DNA from: Hyphomicrobiales bacterium
GTDB taxonomy: Bacteria; Pseudomonadota; Alphaproteobacteria; Rhizobiales; NORP267
Assembly: GCA_021775875.1 (NCBI GenBank)
Contig: JAJFHA010000002.1
Location: forward strand, 1-64,000
Reading direction: 5' to 3'
DNA: 64,000 nucleotides
In this document: in pieces, positions 51,906 to 60,264 of the stretch
How the letters are laid out: every line of letters begins with the position of its first letter
How positions within the stretch are numbered: the first letter of the stretch is position 1
Notes under the pieces: generated by a model
What the model was told of the DNA's origin: nothing
What the model saw: only the letters and a program-made list of their open reading frames with translations
Database searches by the model: none
Program-made: the position numbers and the translations under genes

Positions 51906-52672
51906 TGGCTGTTGAACTTGGTTACAGGGAAGAGGCCGCAATTCTGGTCCTCAACCGGCCTGAGGCACTCAACGCGCTTTCGTTCGCCATTGTCGCCGAA
52001 ATCGACAATGCTCTTGAAGAGGTGGCGCGCTCTGATGCTCGCGTGCTGCTGATCACCGGGACTGGCGACAAGGCATTTTGCGCCGGGGCCGATATCAAGG
52101 AATTACGTAACCGTGACCTCATGGCGCAAAAGCGTGGCGCGGAATCCGGGCAGGCGACAATATCCAAAATTGAAACACTACCGATACCCTCGATTGCGCT
52201 TATCAATGGCTATGCTTTTGGCGGTGGACTTGAAATTGCACTGGCATGCACGTTCAGGCTCGCAGCAAAGCAAGCCAGGATGGGCCTGCCGGAAATCAAA
52301 CTTGGCCTGATCCCGGGTTATGGCGGGACCCAGCGCCTGCCACGCTTGATCGGCGAAGCCCGCGCTCTGGAAATGATCATGACTGGGCGCACAATTGATG
52401 CCGAAGAAGCTTTGCATATCGGTCTTGTAAATCAGATTATGGAAGGCGACCCGCTCGAAGCAGGTCTTGCCTTCGCTAAAGGCTTCACCCGATACAGTCT
52501 TCCCGTGTTGGGGCTTGCCCGTCAGGCCGTCATGCGTGCGGCCGATATGCCGATCCATGAGGGTTTGAAAACCGAAGCCGACCTCTCGACCCTGGCGTTC
52601 CGTACTGGTGACGCCGAAGAGGGCATGGCCGCGTTTGAAGAAAAACGTAAACCGGAGTTCCGTGATGCCTGA
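51905..52672 (+). CDS. enoyl-CoA hydratase, 255 aa
   Basis: Standard crotonase: LNRPEALNALSFAIV, GDKAFCAGADIKELRN (oxyanion hole), GYAFGGGLEIALACTFRLAAKQARMGLPEIKLGLIPGYGGTQRLPRLIG (about 98-146). The two catalytic Glu positions (around 108 and 128 in LEIALAC and LPEIKLG) are present. It hydrates an enoyl-CoA in the pathway. It overlaps the SDR gene by eight bases. Confidence 0.88.
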   Translation: MAVELGYREEAAILVLNRPEALNALSFAIVAEIDNALEEVARSDARVLLITGTGDKAFCAGADIKELRNRDLMAQKRGAESGQATISKIETLPIPSIALINGYAFGGGLEIALACTFRLAAKQARMGLPEIKLGLIPGYGGTQRLPRLIGEARALEMIMTGRTIDAEEALHIGLVNQIMEGDPLEAGLAFAKGFTRYSLPVLGLARQAVMRAADMPIHEGLKTEADLSTLAFRTGDAEEGMAAFEEKRKPEFRDA

Positions 52673-53372
52673 TGGCCAGATCATAGTGACCGGCGCGAGC
52701 CGTGGTATCGGTGCTGCAATTGTGAGCGAACTCACGGCGCGCGATTACAAAGTGGTTGGGCTTTCGCGCTCCGGCGACGTGCCAAGCGGGCAGGGCATTG
52801 CCTGCGACATGACGAATGAAACCGCGGTGTGCGAGACCTTGGCAAAAATTGCCAGCAAGGGAGCAATTGCCGGTCTGATCAACAATGCCGGCCTGCATCT
52901 TTCTTCGCCAAGCGCCGGGCTTGATACCGACGAATATGAAAAAGTGATGGGGCTAAACGCTACCTCCGTGATGGTGGCGGCCCGCGAAGTCTACCCATTT
53001 CTCCGGGACAATGGTGGAGGCTTAATTGTCAATATCGGGTCCTTTTTTGACAAGCTGGGGGTTGCCGAAAATCTTGCTTATTGCGCATCAAAGGCCGCTG
53101 TCGGCGCCATGACCCGATGCCTGGCCGTAGAATGGGCTGGTGACGACATCCGGGTGCTGAATATTGCCCCGGGCTATATCGAAACGGACCTAAACCGCGA
53201 TTACCTTGCAAAGCCTCAAATCAATGCCTGGATGAAGAAAAATATTCCGACCGGTGGCCCCGGTGCGCCGGAGCAGGTGGCTCGCCTGATCGGAGCGGTC
53301 ATGAGCGAAGACCTGTCTTTTTTGACCGGCGAGACGATTTACCTCGATGGCGGCCAGGGGATGAACCTCTGA
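52665..53372 (+). CDS. SDR-family dehydrogenase, 235 aa
   Basis: Full SDR catalytic set: TGASRGIGAAIVSELTARD (about 9-27), INNAGLH, Ser in NIGSFFDKLG and YCASKAAVGAMTRCLAVEW (Tyr/Lys, about 141-145), then YLDGGQGMNL at the end. It probably oxidises or reduces a hydroxy/keto-acyl intermediate. ATG 52665 has GGAG upstream within the preceding gene. It ends with a TGATG overlap with the next gene. Confidence 0.88.
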   Translation: MPDGQIIVTGASRGIGAAIVSELTARDYKVVGLSRSGDVPSGQGIACDMTNETAVCETLAKIASKGAIAGLINNAGLHLSSPSAGLDTDEYEKVMGLNATSVMVAAREVYPFLRDNGGGLIVNIGSFFDKLGVAENLAYCASKAAVGAMTRCLAVEWAGDDIRVLNIAPGYIETDLNRDYLAKPQINAWMKKNIPTGGPGAPEQVARLIGAVMSEDLSFLTGETIYLDGGQGMNL

Positions 53373-54538
53373 TGAAAATTTTTGAAGAATTGGCGCGGCG
53401 GCGAAACTGGGCAGAAGACGAGCGCATGATGCTCGATCAGGTACAGCGGATGGCGGACGAAGTTTTAGCGCCCAATGCAGCGCGCTACGACAAATCCGGC
53501 GCATTTCCATGGGAAAATGTGGAGGCCATAAACGCATTGGGCCTCAACGCTATCTTCGTGCCGGAAATCTTTGGTGGCGCGCCGACCTCGTATGCGCTCT
53601 ATCTTGAATGCGTAAAAATTATCTCAGAAGCCTGTGCCTCGACAGGTATCATCTACGCCACGACTTTTCACGGTATGAAGCCGTTGATTGATGAGGGCAG
53701 CGACGAACAGAAACAGCGCCTGTTGCCACGTATCGCAGCGGGCGGCCTCGGGTCACTTGCCATCACCGAGAGCGCCGCTGGCTCCGATGCAACCCGTATG
53801 AAAATGAGTTTCACCCCTGACGGTTATGACATCATTGTCGATGGCTCCAAGATATTTATTACCAATGGCGATGTCGCCGACCTTCTGTTGCTGTTCGGCA
53901 AATGGTCGGAAATCGACGAAGCAAAATCTGCAATTTCCGTGCTTGTCTTTGAGAAAGATACACCCGGTTTTTCCGTTGTCAGCAAAGAAGACAAGATGGG
54001 CCACCGCGCCTCATCCACCGTTACTCTGTCATTCGATGGGTGCCGGGTGCCGCGTGCCAATCTGATTGGCGAACCGGGTGATGGTTTGAAAATTCTGCTG
54101 TCTTCACTCAACAAGTCCCGGCCCAGCATCGCTGCCCACGCCACCGGCATCGCCCGCGCCGCGTTTAAAGACATGATCGCCTATACCAATGAGCGGGTGC
54201 AGTCGGATCATCGCATCATCGATTTTCAGGGCAACCAGTTCATGATTGCCGATCTTGCCAGCGAACTCGCGCTTGTTGAAAACTGGATCGATTATGTCGC
54301 AGGTCAGGTTGATGGCGGCTCAAACGATTTCGGTCTTGAAGCTTCAATCGCCAAGATGCGCGCGTCCGATCTTGCAATGCGCATGACGACCGAAGCCGTC
54401 CAGATGCACGGCGGATACGGCTATTGCACCGATTATCGCGTCGAGCGGCTCATGCGTGATGCAAAAATCACACAAATCTGGGAAGGTACCAATCAGGTGC
54501 ATCGCCAGTTCATTGGCAGGAGTTTTCGAAGCAAATGA
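53372..54538 (+). CDS. acyl-CoA dehydrogenase, 388 aa
   Basis: Three-domain FAD enzyme: LGSLAITESAAGSDATRMKMSF (about 126-147), DGSKIFITNGDVADLLLLFGKW, MGHRASSTVTLSFDGCRVPRANLIGEPGDGL and the C-terminal VQMHGGYGYCTDYRVERLMRDAKITQIWEGTNQVHRQFIGR with the family's catalytic-Glu region. The IWEGT.Q ending is typical of short- or medium-chain and cyclic acyl-CoA dehydrogenases. It overlaps the next gene by four bases. Confidence 0.9.
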   Translation: MKIFEELARRRNWAEDERMMLDQVQRMADEVLAPNAARYDKSGAFPWENVEAINALGLNAIFVPEIFGGAPTSYALYLECVKIISEACASTGIIYATTFHGMKPLIDEGSDEQKQRLLPRIAAGGLGSLAITESAAGSDATRMKMSFTPDGYDIIVDGSKIFITNGDVADLLLLFGKWSEIDEAKSAISVLVFEKDTPGFSVVSKEDKMGHRASSTVTLSFDGCRVPRANLIGEPGDGLKILLSSLNKSRPSIAAHATGIARAAFKDMIAYTNERVQSDHRIIDFQGNQFMIADLASELALVENWIDYVAGQVDGGSNDFGLEASIAKMRASDLAMRMTTEAVQMHGGYGYCTDYRVERLMRDAKITQIWEGTNQVHRQFIGRSFRSK

Positions 54539-55413
54539 CTGAAATCAGAAAAGTCGGCATTTGTGGTGCCGGAGGCACAATGGGGGCGGGGATTGCGATT
54601 GTCGCCGCGCGTGCTGGTTTTGAGGTCGTGTCCTACGACCAAAGAGGCGAGGCACTTGCCCGGGCGGTCAAACAAACAGACGGGTTTTTTGCCAAATCTG
54701 TTGAGCGCGGTAAAATGACGGATGGGAACCGCGAAGCGGTATTGACTCGGATGTCTTCAACGACAGACCTTGAAGCGCTGGCAGATTGCGACCTTGTTAT
54801 CGAGGCTATTTTTGAGAACCTTGAAGTGAAGCAGGAATTGTTTGGCAATCTCAATAATATCTGTCCCGAGCATACGATTTTTGCATCCAACACTTCGACC
54901 CTCTCAATCACGCAGATTGCATCCGGATGCGGGCGCGAAGACAAGGTTGTGGGCATGCATTTCTGCTTGCCTGCACAATTGATGAAATTGATCGAAATGT
55001 CGCCGGGGCTGAACACGTCCGAGGAAGTTTTCAATCTGGCGTGGAACTGGACCGAGGCAACCGGACAAATCCCGGTCAAAACCCAGGACAAGCCGGGCTT
55101 CATTCTCAACGCACTTTTGGTGCCGTTCAACAATGACGTCATTCGCGCCGTTGAGGCGGGTGTTGCTGAACCAGCCGATATCGACAAGGCGATCAAGGTG
55201 GGTCTTGGCTACAAGATGGGGCCTTTGGAATTGATCGACCTGATCGGCCTGGATACGCAAATCCGCCTCTGTGAATCATTTTATCCAGTGACACATGATC
55301 CACGAGCCTCCGCGCCGCCGCTGCTGCGCCGCAAGGTGGCTGCAGGTCATCTGGGTCGAAAATCCGGCCGTGGTTTTTTCACCTACGACGGCAACACCAT
55401 GTTTGGAGCCTGA
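54535..55413 (+). CDS. 3-hydroxyacyl-CoA dehydrogenase, N-terminal/first C-domain unit, 292 aa
   Basis: NAD loop VGICGAGGTMGAGIAIVAARAG (about 5-26), DLVIEAIFENLEVKQELF and SNTSTLSITQIAS. The catalytic His lies in VGMHFCLPAQLMKLIEMSPG (about 140). The C-domain contains KDKPGF-like DKPGFILNALLVPFNNDVIRAVEAGVA and GYKMGPLELIDLIGLD. Length matches a complete monodomain enzyme (about 285), but a separate C-domain gene follows at once, as if a PaaC-type protein of about 500 residues had been split. Confidence 0.88.
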   Translation: MTEIRKVGICGAGGTMGAGIAIVAARAGFEVVSYDQRGEALARAVKQTDGFFAKSVERGKMTDGNREAVLTRMSSTTDLEALADCDLVIEAIFENLEVKQELFGNLNNICPEHTIFASNTSTLSITQIASGCGREDKVVGMHFCLPAQLMKLIEMSPGLNTSEEVFNLAWNWTEATGQIPVKTQDKPGFILNALLVPFNNDVIRAVEAGVAEPADIDKAIKVGLGYKMGPLELIDLIGLDTQIRLCESFYPVTHDPRASAPPLLRRKVAAGHLGRKSGRGFFTYDGNTMFGA

Positions 55414-55417
55414 AATC

Positions 55418-56047
55418 ATGCATTACACGATCGATCTTTCCGGCGAAAGCCGCTCCTTTCCAACGGGCGATCCTTTCCTGAAATCAGCTTCAAGCAATGC
55501 AGATATCGCCATTTATCTTGGCGCACTCTTTAAGCCTGATGATACTAAAGCCGCGATCCTGATCGAGCTTGGAACAGAATGCCTGGGTGTTCACACCGGC
55601 GAAAATGCCGGTGAAGAAGGCTCCAATGTGCTGGGCTTTAGCCGTTACCGGAATGGCGACGATGCACCGTCCAGCCTGATCGAACTTGTGCGGCAACCGG
55701 CAACGCTTGCGTCGGCAATCGAGGCGGCCCAAACGATGTTTGAATCAGCCGGTTTTGAAGTTGCTTTATGTAGTGATCAGGCCGGGCGTATTATCGACCG
55801 GTTGATGCGGCCAAAATACAATGACGCGCTGCGGTTCCTCGATGAGGGGCTCGCGACCGCCAAGGACATGGACCTGACCTGCCGAATGGGGCTCGGATAT
55901 CCCGATGGGCCGATTGAGCGGGTGGAACGCGGCGGTCTTGGGCATCATTATGATGTCACCAAATCTTTGTTCGAGATTTACGGGACGTCCGCCTATACGC
56001 CGCCCCGGCGGGCGGTTGTAGCTAAACAGAGGGCAAATCTCAAATGA
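55418..56047 (+). CDS. 3-hydroxyacyl-CoA dehydrogenase C-terminal-domain protein, 209 aa
   Basis: The last 85 residues are a 3HCDH C-terminal domain: GRIIDRLMRPKYNDALRFLD, then EGLATAKDMDLTCRMGLGYPDGPIERVERGG. The first 110 residues (YTIDLSGESRSFPTGDPFLK, ADIAIYLGALF, ESAGFEVALCSDQAGRI) correspond to the linker region between the two C-domains of long hydroxyacyl-CoA dehydrogenases, with no NAD-binding loop. It lies five bases after the catalytic gene and probably forms one enzyme with it. ATG 55418 is chosen, since longer frames overlap the upstream gene. Confidence 0.75.
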   Translation: MHYTIDLSGESRSFPTGDPFLKSASSNADIAIYLGALFKPDDTKAAILIELGTECLGVHTGENAGEEGSNVLGFSRYRNGDDAPSSLIELVRQPATLASAIEAAQTMFESAGFEVALCSDQAGRIIDRLMRPKYNDALRFLDEGLATAKDMDLTCRMGLGYPDGPIERVERGGLGHHYDVTKSLFEIYGTSAYTPPRRAVVAKQRANLK

Positions 56048-56115
56048 GTATGCTTCTTTGGAAACCGTTGCGGACGCGCCTGTTCTTGCTGCACAATGAG
56101 AATTACCTGCGATGA
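56044..56115 (+). CDS. possible 23-aa coupled micro-ORF
   Basis: An ATG overlapping the upstream stop (ATGA at 56044) opens a 23-residue frame (MSMLLWKPLRTRLFLLHNEN and three more). Its TGA overlaps the next gene's start (GATGAAAG at 56111). It has no family. Its exact fit between two genes suggests translational coupling or a coupling leader, but chance is quite possible. Confidence 0.3.
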   Translation: MSMLLWKPLRTRLFLLHNENYLR

Positions 56116-57104
56116 AAGCTGTTTATGTGCGCGAATTTGCGCCTTTTGATCAGGCGGAAATTGTTGATATTCCAAACCCGGAACCGGGGCCGGGTGAAGT
56201 CCTCATCGCCGTGAAGGCGGCGGAAGCCAATTTCCCGGATATTTTGGTGATGGAAGGCAAATACCAGATTACGCCACCATTGCCGTTCTCACCGGGTAAG
56301 GCAGCAGCCGGGATCGTTGAATCTACAGGCGGCAAGGTTATGTCGCTTAAACCCGGTGACAGGGTGGCCGTGCAGGTAGAACACGGGGCCTATGCTGAAA
56401 AGCTCATCACCAGCCCTGCCACCTGTTATCCGATGCCAGACGGGATGCCGTTTGAGGATGCCGCCGCGCTTGGTCTCGTCTATCAGACTTCGCATTTTGC
56501 TCTTGCAGGGCGGGCATCCATTAAACCCGGCGATAATGTTCTGGTCCTTGGTGCGTCAGGGGGTATTGGCGTTTCGAGCGTGCAATTGGCGAAGGCGCTT
56601 GGCGCCGGTGTCGTCATTGGCGGTGTTCTTGGAGCCGAAAACGCTACCATCGCCAAGGCAACTGGCGCGGATCACACCATCGATCTTGGCATGGAAAATC
56701 TGCGTGACGGTCTGCGTGACCAAGTCCGTGAGATGACCGGCGGTCGTGGTGCTGACATCGTGATTGACCCTGTTGGAGGTGCGGCCAATGCTGCCGCGCT
56801 CAGGGCCATGGCCTGGAGCGGGCGAATGGTGATCATCGGATTTGCCTCAGGCGATATCCCGATGATCAAGTCTAACTATCTTCTGGTAAAAAACATTGCT
56901 GTCAGTGGGCTGCAATGGTCAGATTATCGCGAGCGCGACCCGGCCTGGGTGGGGCGTGTGCAAAATGAGATTTTTGAATTCTATTCGGACGGCAAGTTGA
57001 AGCCGTATATATCCAAAATATACCCTCTTGAGGATTATGCTAAAGCGCTGATGCGTCTGAAGACAGGCCAGGCGCAGGGTAAGATTATTCTCAAAATGGG
57101 CTGA
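56112..57104 (+). CDS. zinc-independent MDR/quinone-oxidoreductase-family enzyme, 330 aa
   Basis: Medium-chain reductase of the QOR type: PNPEPGPGEVLIAVKAAEANFPDILVMEG (about 19-48), FSPGKAAAGIVES, VLVLGASGGIGVSSVQLAKALGAGVVIGGV (NADPH loop, about 140-169), MTGGRGADIVIDPVGG and VKNIAVSGLQWSDY. No structural-zinc Cys set is present. Such enzymes reduce quinones or alpha,beta-enones or enoyl thioesters. Last of the tightly coupled run from 48214. Confidence 0.88.
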   Translation: MKAVYVREFAPFDQAEIVDIPNPEPGPGEVLIAVKAAEANFPDILVMEGKYQITPPLPFSPGKAAAGIVESTGGKVMSLKPGDRVAVQVEHGAYAEKLITSPATCYPMPDGMPFEDAAALGLVYQTSHFALAGRASIKPGDNVLVLGASGGIGVSSVQLAKALGAGVVIGGVLGAENATIAKATGADHTIDLGMENLRDGLRDQVREMTGGRGADIVIDPVGGAANAAALRAMAWSGRMVIIGFASGDIPMIKSNYLLVKNIAVSGLQWSDYRERDPAWVGRVQNEIFEFYSDGKLKPYISKIYPLEDYAKALMRLKTGQAQGKIILKMG

Positions 57105-57426
57105 CGGGATTTAGATAGGGCTATTGAGGGCGTCGTCATCTATGGATATCTTTCTGATTGTAGGTGCTTTTTGACGTGATATGCGGGTTGGGTTTGCAGT
57201 CTTAAATCCGGCCTCTCATTACAGCATAAGGTTTGCTGCGGGCTTTGATGGAACCCCTGGATCGATACCCATCACGTTATCGAAACTCTCGATCGGATAA
57301 TGCTCTGAACTTGAAAAGATGAGTGACCTAGGCCAATATCTCGTTACAGAACAAGCACATCTGGCGATGTCGAATAAACGAACGGTTTCGGGCAAATATT
57401 TTGCTGTTAATGGAAAGAACGTACGG
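57105..57426. other. 322-base intergenic region
   Basis: No coding potential or clear hairpin was seen. An in-frame extension of the next gene back to 57319 exists, but its residues look unlike protein of this family. GGAAAGAACG before 57427 gives the better start. A promoter for the flavoprotein/Fe-S pair may lie here. Confidence 0.4.
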
Positions 57427-59394
57427 ATGGCGGTTAAAACTGAATGGCGCGATTATGATGTGATTGTGGTTGGCTCCGGCGGGGCGGGAAGTCAGGCTGC
57501 CCATGCGGCGGCCGAAGAGGGCGCCCGGGTGCTGGTTGTCTCCAAGGACCCCATCGGTTGCTCTGATACCAAGATATCGGAAGGGATAGCGACGGTACGC
57601 GAATCCGGTGCCGAGGGCGACACTGAAGACGCATTGTCGGAAAATTTGCGTGTTGCCGGTGGCGATCTTCCTGTTGAAGCCATTACCAACGCTTTTGCTG
57701 AAGATAGTAAGCAGGCCTATGACCGTTATCGGATGCTGGGCCTGCGCCCCTCGATTGATACAAAACGCGATACGCCGCAAGCGCTGCCCCTTCCAATGGG
57801 TGGCCACAACAAGCGCCGATCGGTGGGGCACAAAAATTCAGGCGTTGCGTTCAGCCATGCCAACTGGAATGCGGTGGTGCAGTCCGACCAGATTGAATAT
57901 CTGGAAGACGCCTGGTTTCTCGAACTGGTGACAGAGGATGTCGCCGATGCCGAAGGCGCGCCGCAAAAGCGGATTGTCGGTGGGCTATTGTATGACGCGG
58001 CGCGCGGGCTTCTGGTTGCAGTGCGTGCGCCATCTGTTGTCATTGCGGCGGGTGGTCTTTCGACTCTGTATTTTCCAAAGACGGATACCATGCGCGGTAA
58101 TACCGGAGATTCTTATGCAGTGGCAGCACGCGCGGGCGCCGATCTTGTGGACATGGAACAGGTGCAGTTCCTGCCGTTCTGTCTGGCTTCGCCGCCCGCC
58201 TATGAGGGGCTTTTATGCGGTGAGCCGATGACCGCGAGTTTCCTTGGCGTTTTGCGCGACAAGGCCGGAAAGGTGATCCTCGACGGGGTCTATCTGCGTA
58301 CGCGTGCTGAATGTTCGGCGGCCATCATGCGGGCCGTTGAAGCTGGCCGTGGCAGCCCCAACGGTGGCGCCTATCTCGATATGACTGCCAACAAGCAGAA
58401 GCCGCTTTCGGGGCCTTATTTCATGCGCTTTCTGCAAGGCAGTCTACCATCGGCGTACCGCAATGCGCGTCAGGCGCTAGGTAAAGTCGCGGCGAAATGT
58501 GAGGAGCCCTGGGAGGTGCGCCCCAGTGCGCATTACATGATGGGTGGCATCCGGGTTGATGAAAATGGCAGGTCCGTTGGTGGTGCCGGCGCTGGCGAGG
58601 TGGCTAACGGCATTACCGGGCTTTATGCCGCTGGCCAGGCGATGGGCGGCGTTTTTGGTGCCAACCGACTCGGGTCAACCTCACTCACGGAAGGCGCCGT
58701 CTTTGGCGCGCGCGCCGGCAAGGCAGCAGCAAAGGGAGCGGCGGAGACAACCACAAAAATCGATGACGCGGCCTTTGCGCCCCTGATCAAACAGACCGCG
58801 AAATGCTTTGGCCAAAAAGGCACTATTGCGGCGGCCGCGCTGAAGCGTGAATTACAGCACGATGCCTGGGATTATATCGGACCTGTACGGACTGCCGAGC
58901 GGATAGAAAAGATTGATGCGAAGATCAAGGAATGGTCGGGAAAACTCGATCAGGTCGCAATCCCTGCTTATGGCACGTGGAACCAGGCCTTCATTGAATT
59001 TGCAGAATTGCGCAACATGCTGGAGACGGCGAAACTGGTTACCGTTGCCGCGCGTGAGCGTGACGGCAGTCTTGGCGGGCATGTACGCCTTGATTGTGGT
59101 GAAATTTCCGCTTTTTCACAGCCCTATTCGACAATTGTCAATCAGGACGAGAGCGGCGTGCCGCAGGTATTCCGGGTGGAGCGGCCGCGCACTCCGATTA
59201 AACGCCTGATTGCCTACAAGGCCCAGGAAAACTGGCGCAAGGTGCAGATCAAGATGCTGCGCATGTTGCCTTCGGCGATGCAGGACAAACAGCTTGAGAA
59301 ACGCTATCAGGCAATTATGGGTGTCGGCGGACCGGCGCCTGAGATTATGCCCGGTGGTGTTGATGGGGCGATTGCGGAGGCAACAAAAGCGTGA
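57427..59394 (+). CDS. fumarate-reductase/succinate-dehydrogenase-like flavoprotein, 655 aa
   Basis: FAD protein of the FrdA/SdhA/aspartate-oxidase family. The dinucleotide loop is VIVVGSGGAGSQAAHAAAEEGARVLVVSK (about 13-41). DTKISEGIATV follows, then GHNKRRSVGHKNSG (flavin-attachment area), LYFPKTDTMRGNTGDSYAVAARAGADLVDMEQVQF, RPSAHYMMGGIRVDENG (about 370) and GANRLGSTSLTEGAVFG. The C-terminal helical domain (ELRNMLETAKLVTVAARERDGSLGGHVRLDC) is present. Substrate-site residues resemble the family without clearly fitting fumarate. It overlaps the Fe-S gene by four bases, so the two form one complex. Confidence 0.87.
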   Translation: MAVKTEWRDYDVIVVGSGGAGSQAAHAAAEEGARVLVVSKDPIGCSDTKISEGIATVRESGAEGDTEDALSENLRVAGGDLPVEAITNAFAEDSKQAYDRYRMLGLRPSIDTKRDTPQALPLPMGGHNKRRSVGHKNSGVAFSHANWNAVVQSDQIEYLEDAWFLELVTEDVADAEGAPQKRIVGGLLYDAARGLLVAVRAPSVVIAAGGLSTLYFPKTDTMRGNTGDSYAVAARAGADLVDMEQVQFLPFCLASPPAYEGLLCGEPMTASFLGVLRDKAGKVILDGVYLRTRAECSAAIMRAVEAGRGSPNGGAYLDMTANKQKPLSGPYFMRFLQGSLPSAYRNARQALGKVAAKCEEPWEVRPSAHYMMGGIRVDENGRSVGGAGAGEVANGITGLYAAGQAMGGVFGANRLGSTSLTEGAVFGARAGKAAAKGAAETTTKIDDAAFAPLIKQTAKCFGQKGTIAAAALKRELQHDAWDYIGPVRTAERIEKIDAKIKEWSGKLDQVAIPAYGTWNQAFIEFAELRNMLETAKLVTVAARERDGSLGGHVRLDCGEISAFSQPYSTIVNQDESGVPQVFRVERPRTPIKRLIAYKAQENWRKVQIKMLRMLPSAMQDKQLEKRYQAIMGVGGPAPEIMPGGVDGAIAEATKA

Positions 59395-60116
59395 AGGTAG
59401 ATATCGTTACCCGCCGCGATGGTGAAGAGGCCGTCGTTGCCTTTGAATATGAAAAACGCGAACTACGGGAAAAGCCGATGGCACTTGATGTGCTGTTGCA
59501 GGCGCAGGCAACTTCCATGCCTGATCTCGCCTTTCGCTATGGCTGCCGGGCTCGCAATTGCGGCGTCTGCACTATCGACATCAATGGCAAGCCGCGCATC
59601 GCCTGCCGATCACGGGTGCGCGAAGGCGACCGGCTTGCCCCGATGGCGACATTGCCGGTACTTGCTGATCTCGTGGTGCGTCGGGATGGGATTGCGCGCC
59701 AGATGCACGGGCGGCTGGCAAACGGTGCGCAAGGCAATGATCTGAATGTCGATGCGCCCGATGTTTATCACGATCTTACAGCTTGCATTGAATGCTATGC
59801 CTGTCTCGACGGGTGTCCTATGCATGCGCGTAATTTTGCCGGTGGCCTGCCGGGTAGCATGCCGGATGGCGAAGCGCAGCCTGATCCGGCACAGGGCTAT
59901 AAGTGGGGTAATCCGTTTTCGCTTCTCAAATTACAGCGTATCCGCGTCGACCCACTGACAACCGAAGCCGGGCAAAATGCTGCCCTGGCCAACGCCATCG
60001 AGCTTGGCCTCGATGCCTGCGTTGATTGCGCTGGCTGCAAATGCGGTGTTGGCATCGACCTAATGGGCCAGGTCGTTGGTCAACTGCTCGAAGCAGCTAG
60101 CGGGAAACTGGAATAG
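59391..60116 (+). CDS. fumarate-reductase-like iron-sulfur subunit, 241 aa
   Basis: N-terminal plant-type [2Fe-2S] domain: FRYGCRARNCGVCTIDINGKPRIAC (about 47-71). The C-terminal ferredoxin domain has CIECYACLDGCPMHARNF (about 130) and a second set CVDCAGCKCG (about 208), spaced differently from SdhB. No membrane-anchor genes follow, so electrons may leave to a soluble carrier instead of quinone. Start GTG 59391, overlapping the flavoprotein stop. Confidence 0.87.
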   Translation: MKVDIVTRRDGEEAVVAFEYEKRELREKPMALDVLLQAQATSMPDLAFRYGCRARNCGVCTIDINGKPRIACRSRVREGDRLAPMATLPVLADLVVRRDGIARQMHGRLANGAQGNDLNVDAPDVYHDLTACIECYACLDGCPMHARNFAGGLPGSMPDGEAQPDPAQGYKWGNPFSLLKLQRIRVDPLTTEAGQNAALANAIELGLDACVDCAGCKCGVGIDLMGQVVGQLLEAASGKLE

Positions 60117-60219
60117 AATTCAGGATGGTGCATTGTCAGAGTTTTGAACTCGTTCCTCTGACCGGACGCTGATCCTTGGATTGGATCAGGACCTGCAGCA
60201 CGTTTCTCTCTGATTTCAG

Positions 60220-60247
60220 AGGCAATTAATGAGTCCTGACCCTGGCT
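60220..60247. repeat. copy of a 28-base dispersed repeat
   Basis: AGGCAATTAATGAGTCCTGACCCTGGCT matches 32773-32800 at 25 of 28 positions. Both copies are intergenic. Just before it, CTGATCC/GGATCAG (60169-60189) can form a short hairpin between the convergent genes. Confidence 0.45.
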
Positions 60248-60264
60248 TAGCCTGGAACAGTCGA

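Noticed and set aside
57319-57426. N-terminal extension of the flavoprotein to 57319
   Set aside because: The 36 extra residues do not resemble the family, and a ribosome-binding site precedes ATG 57427.
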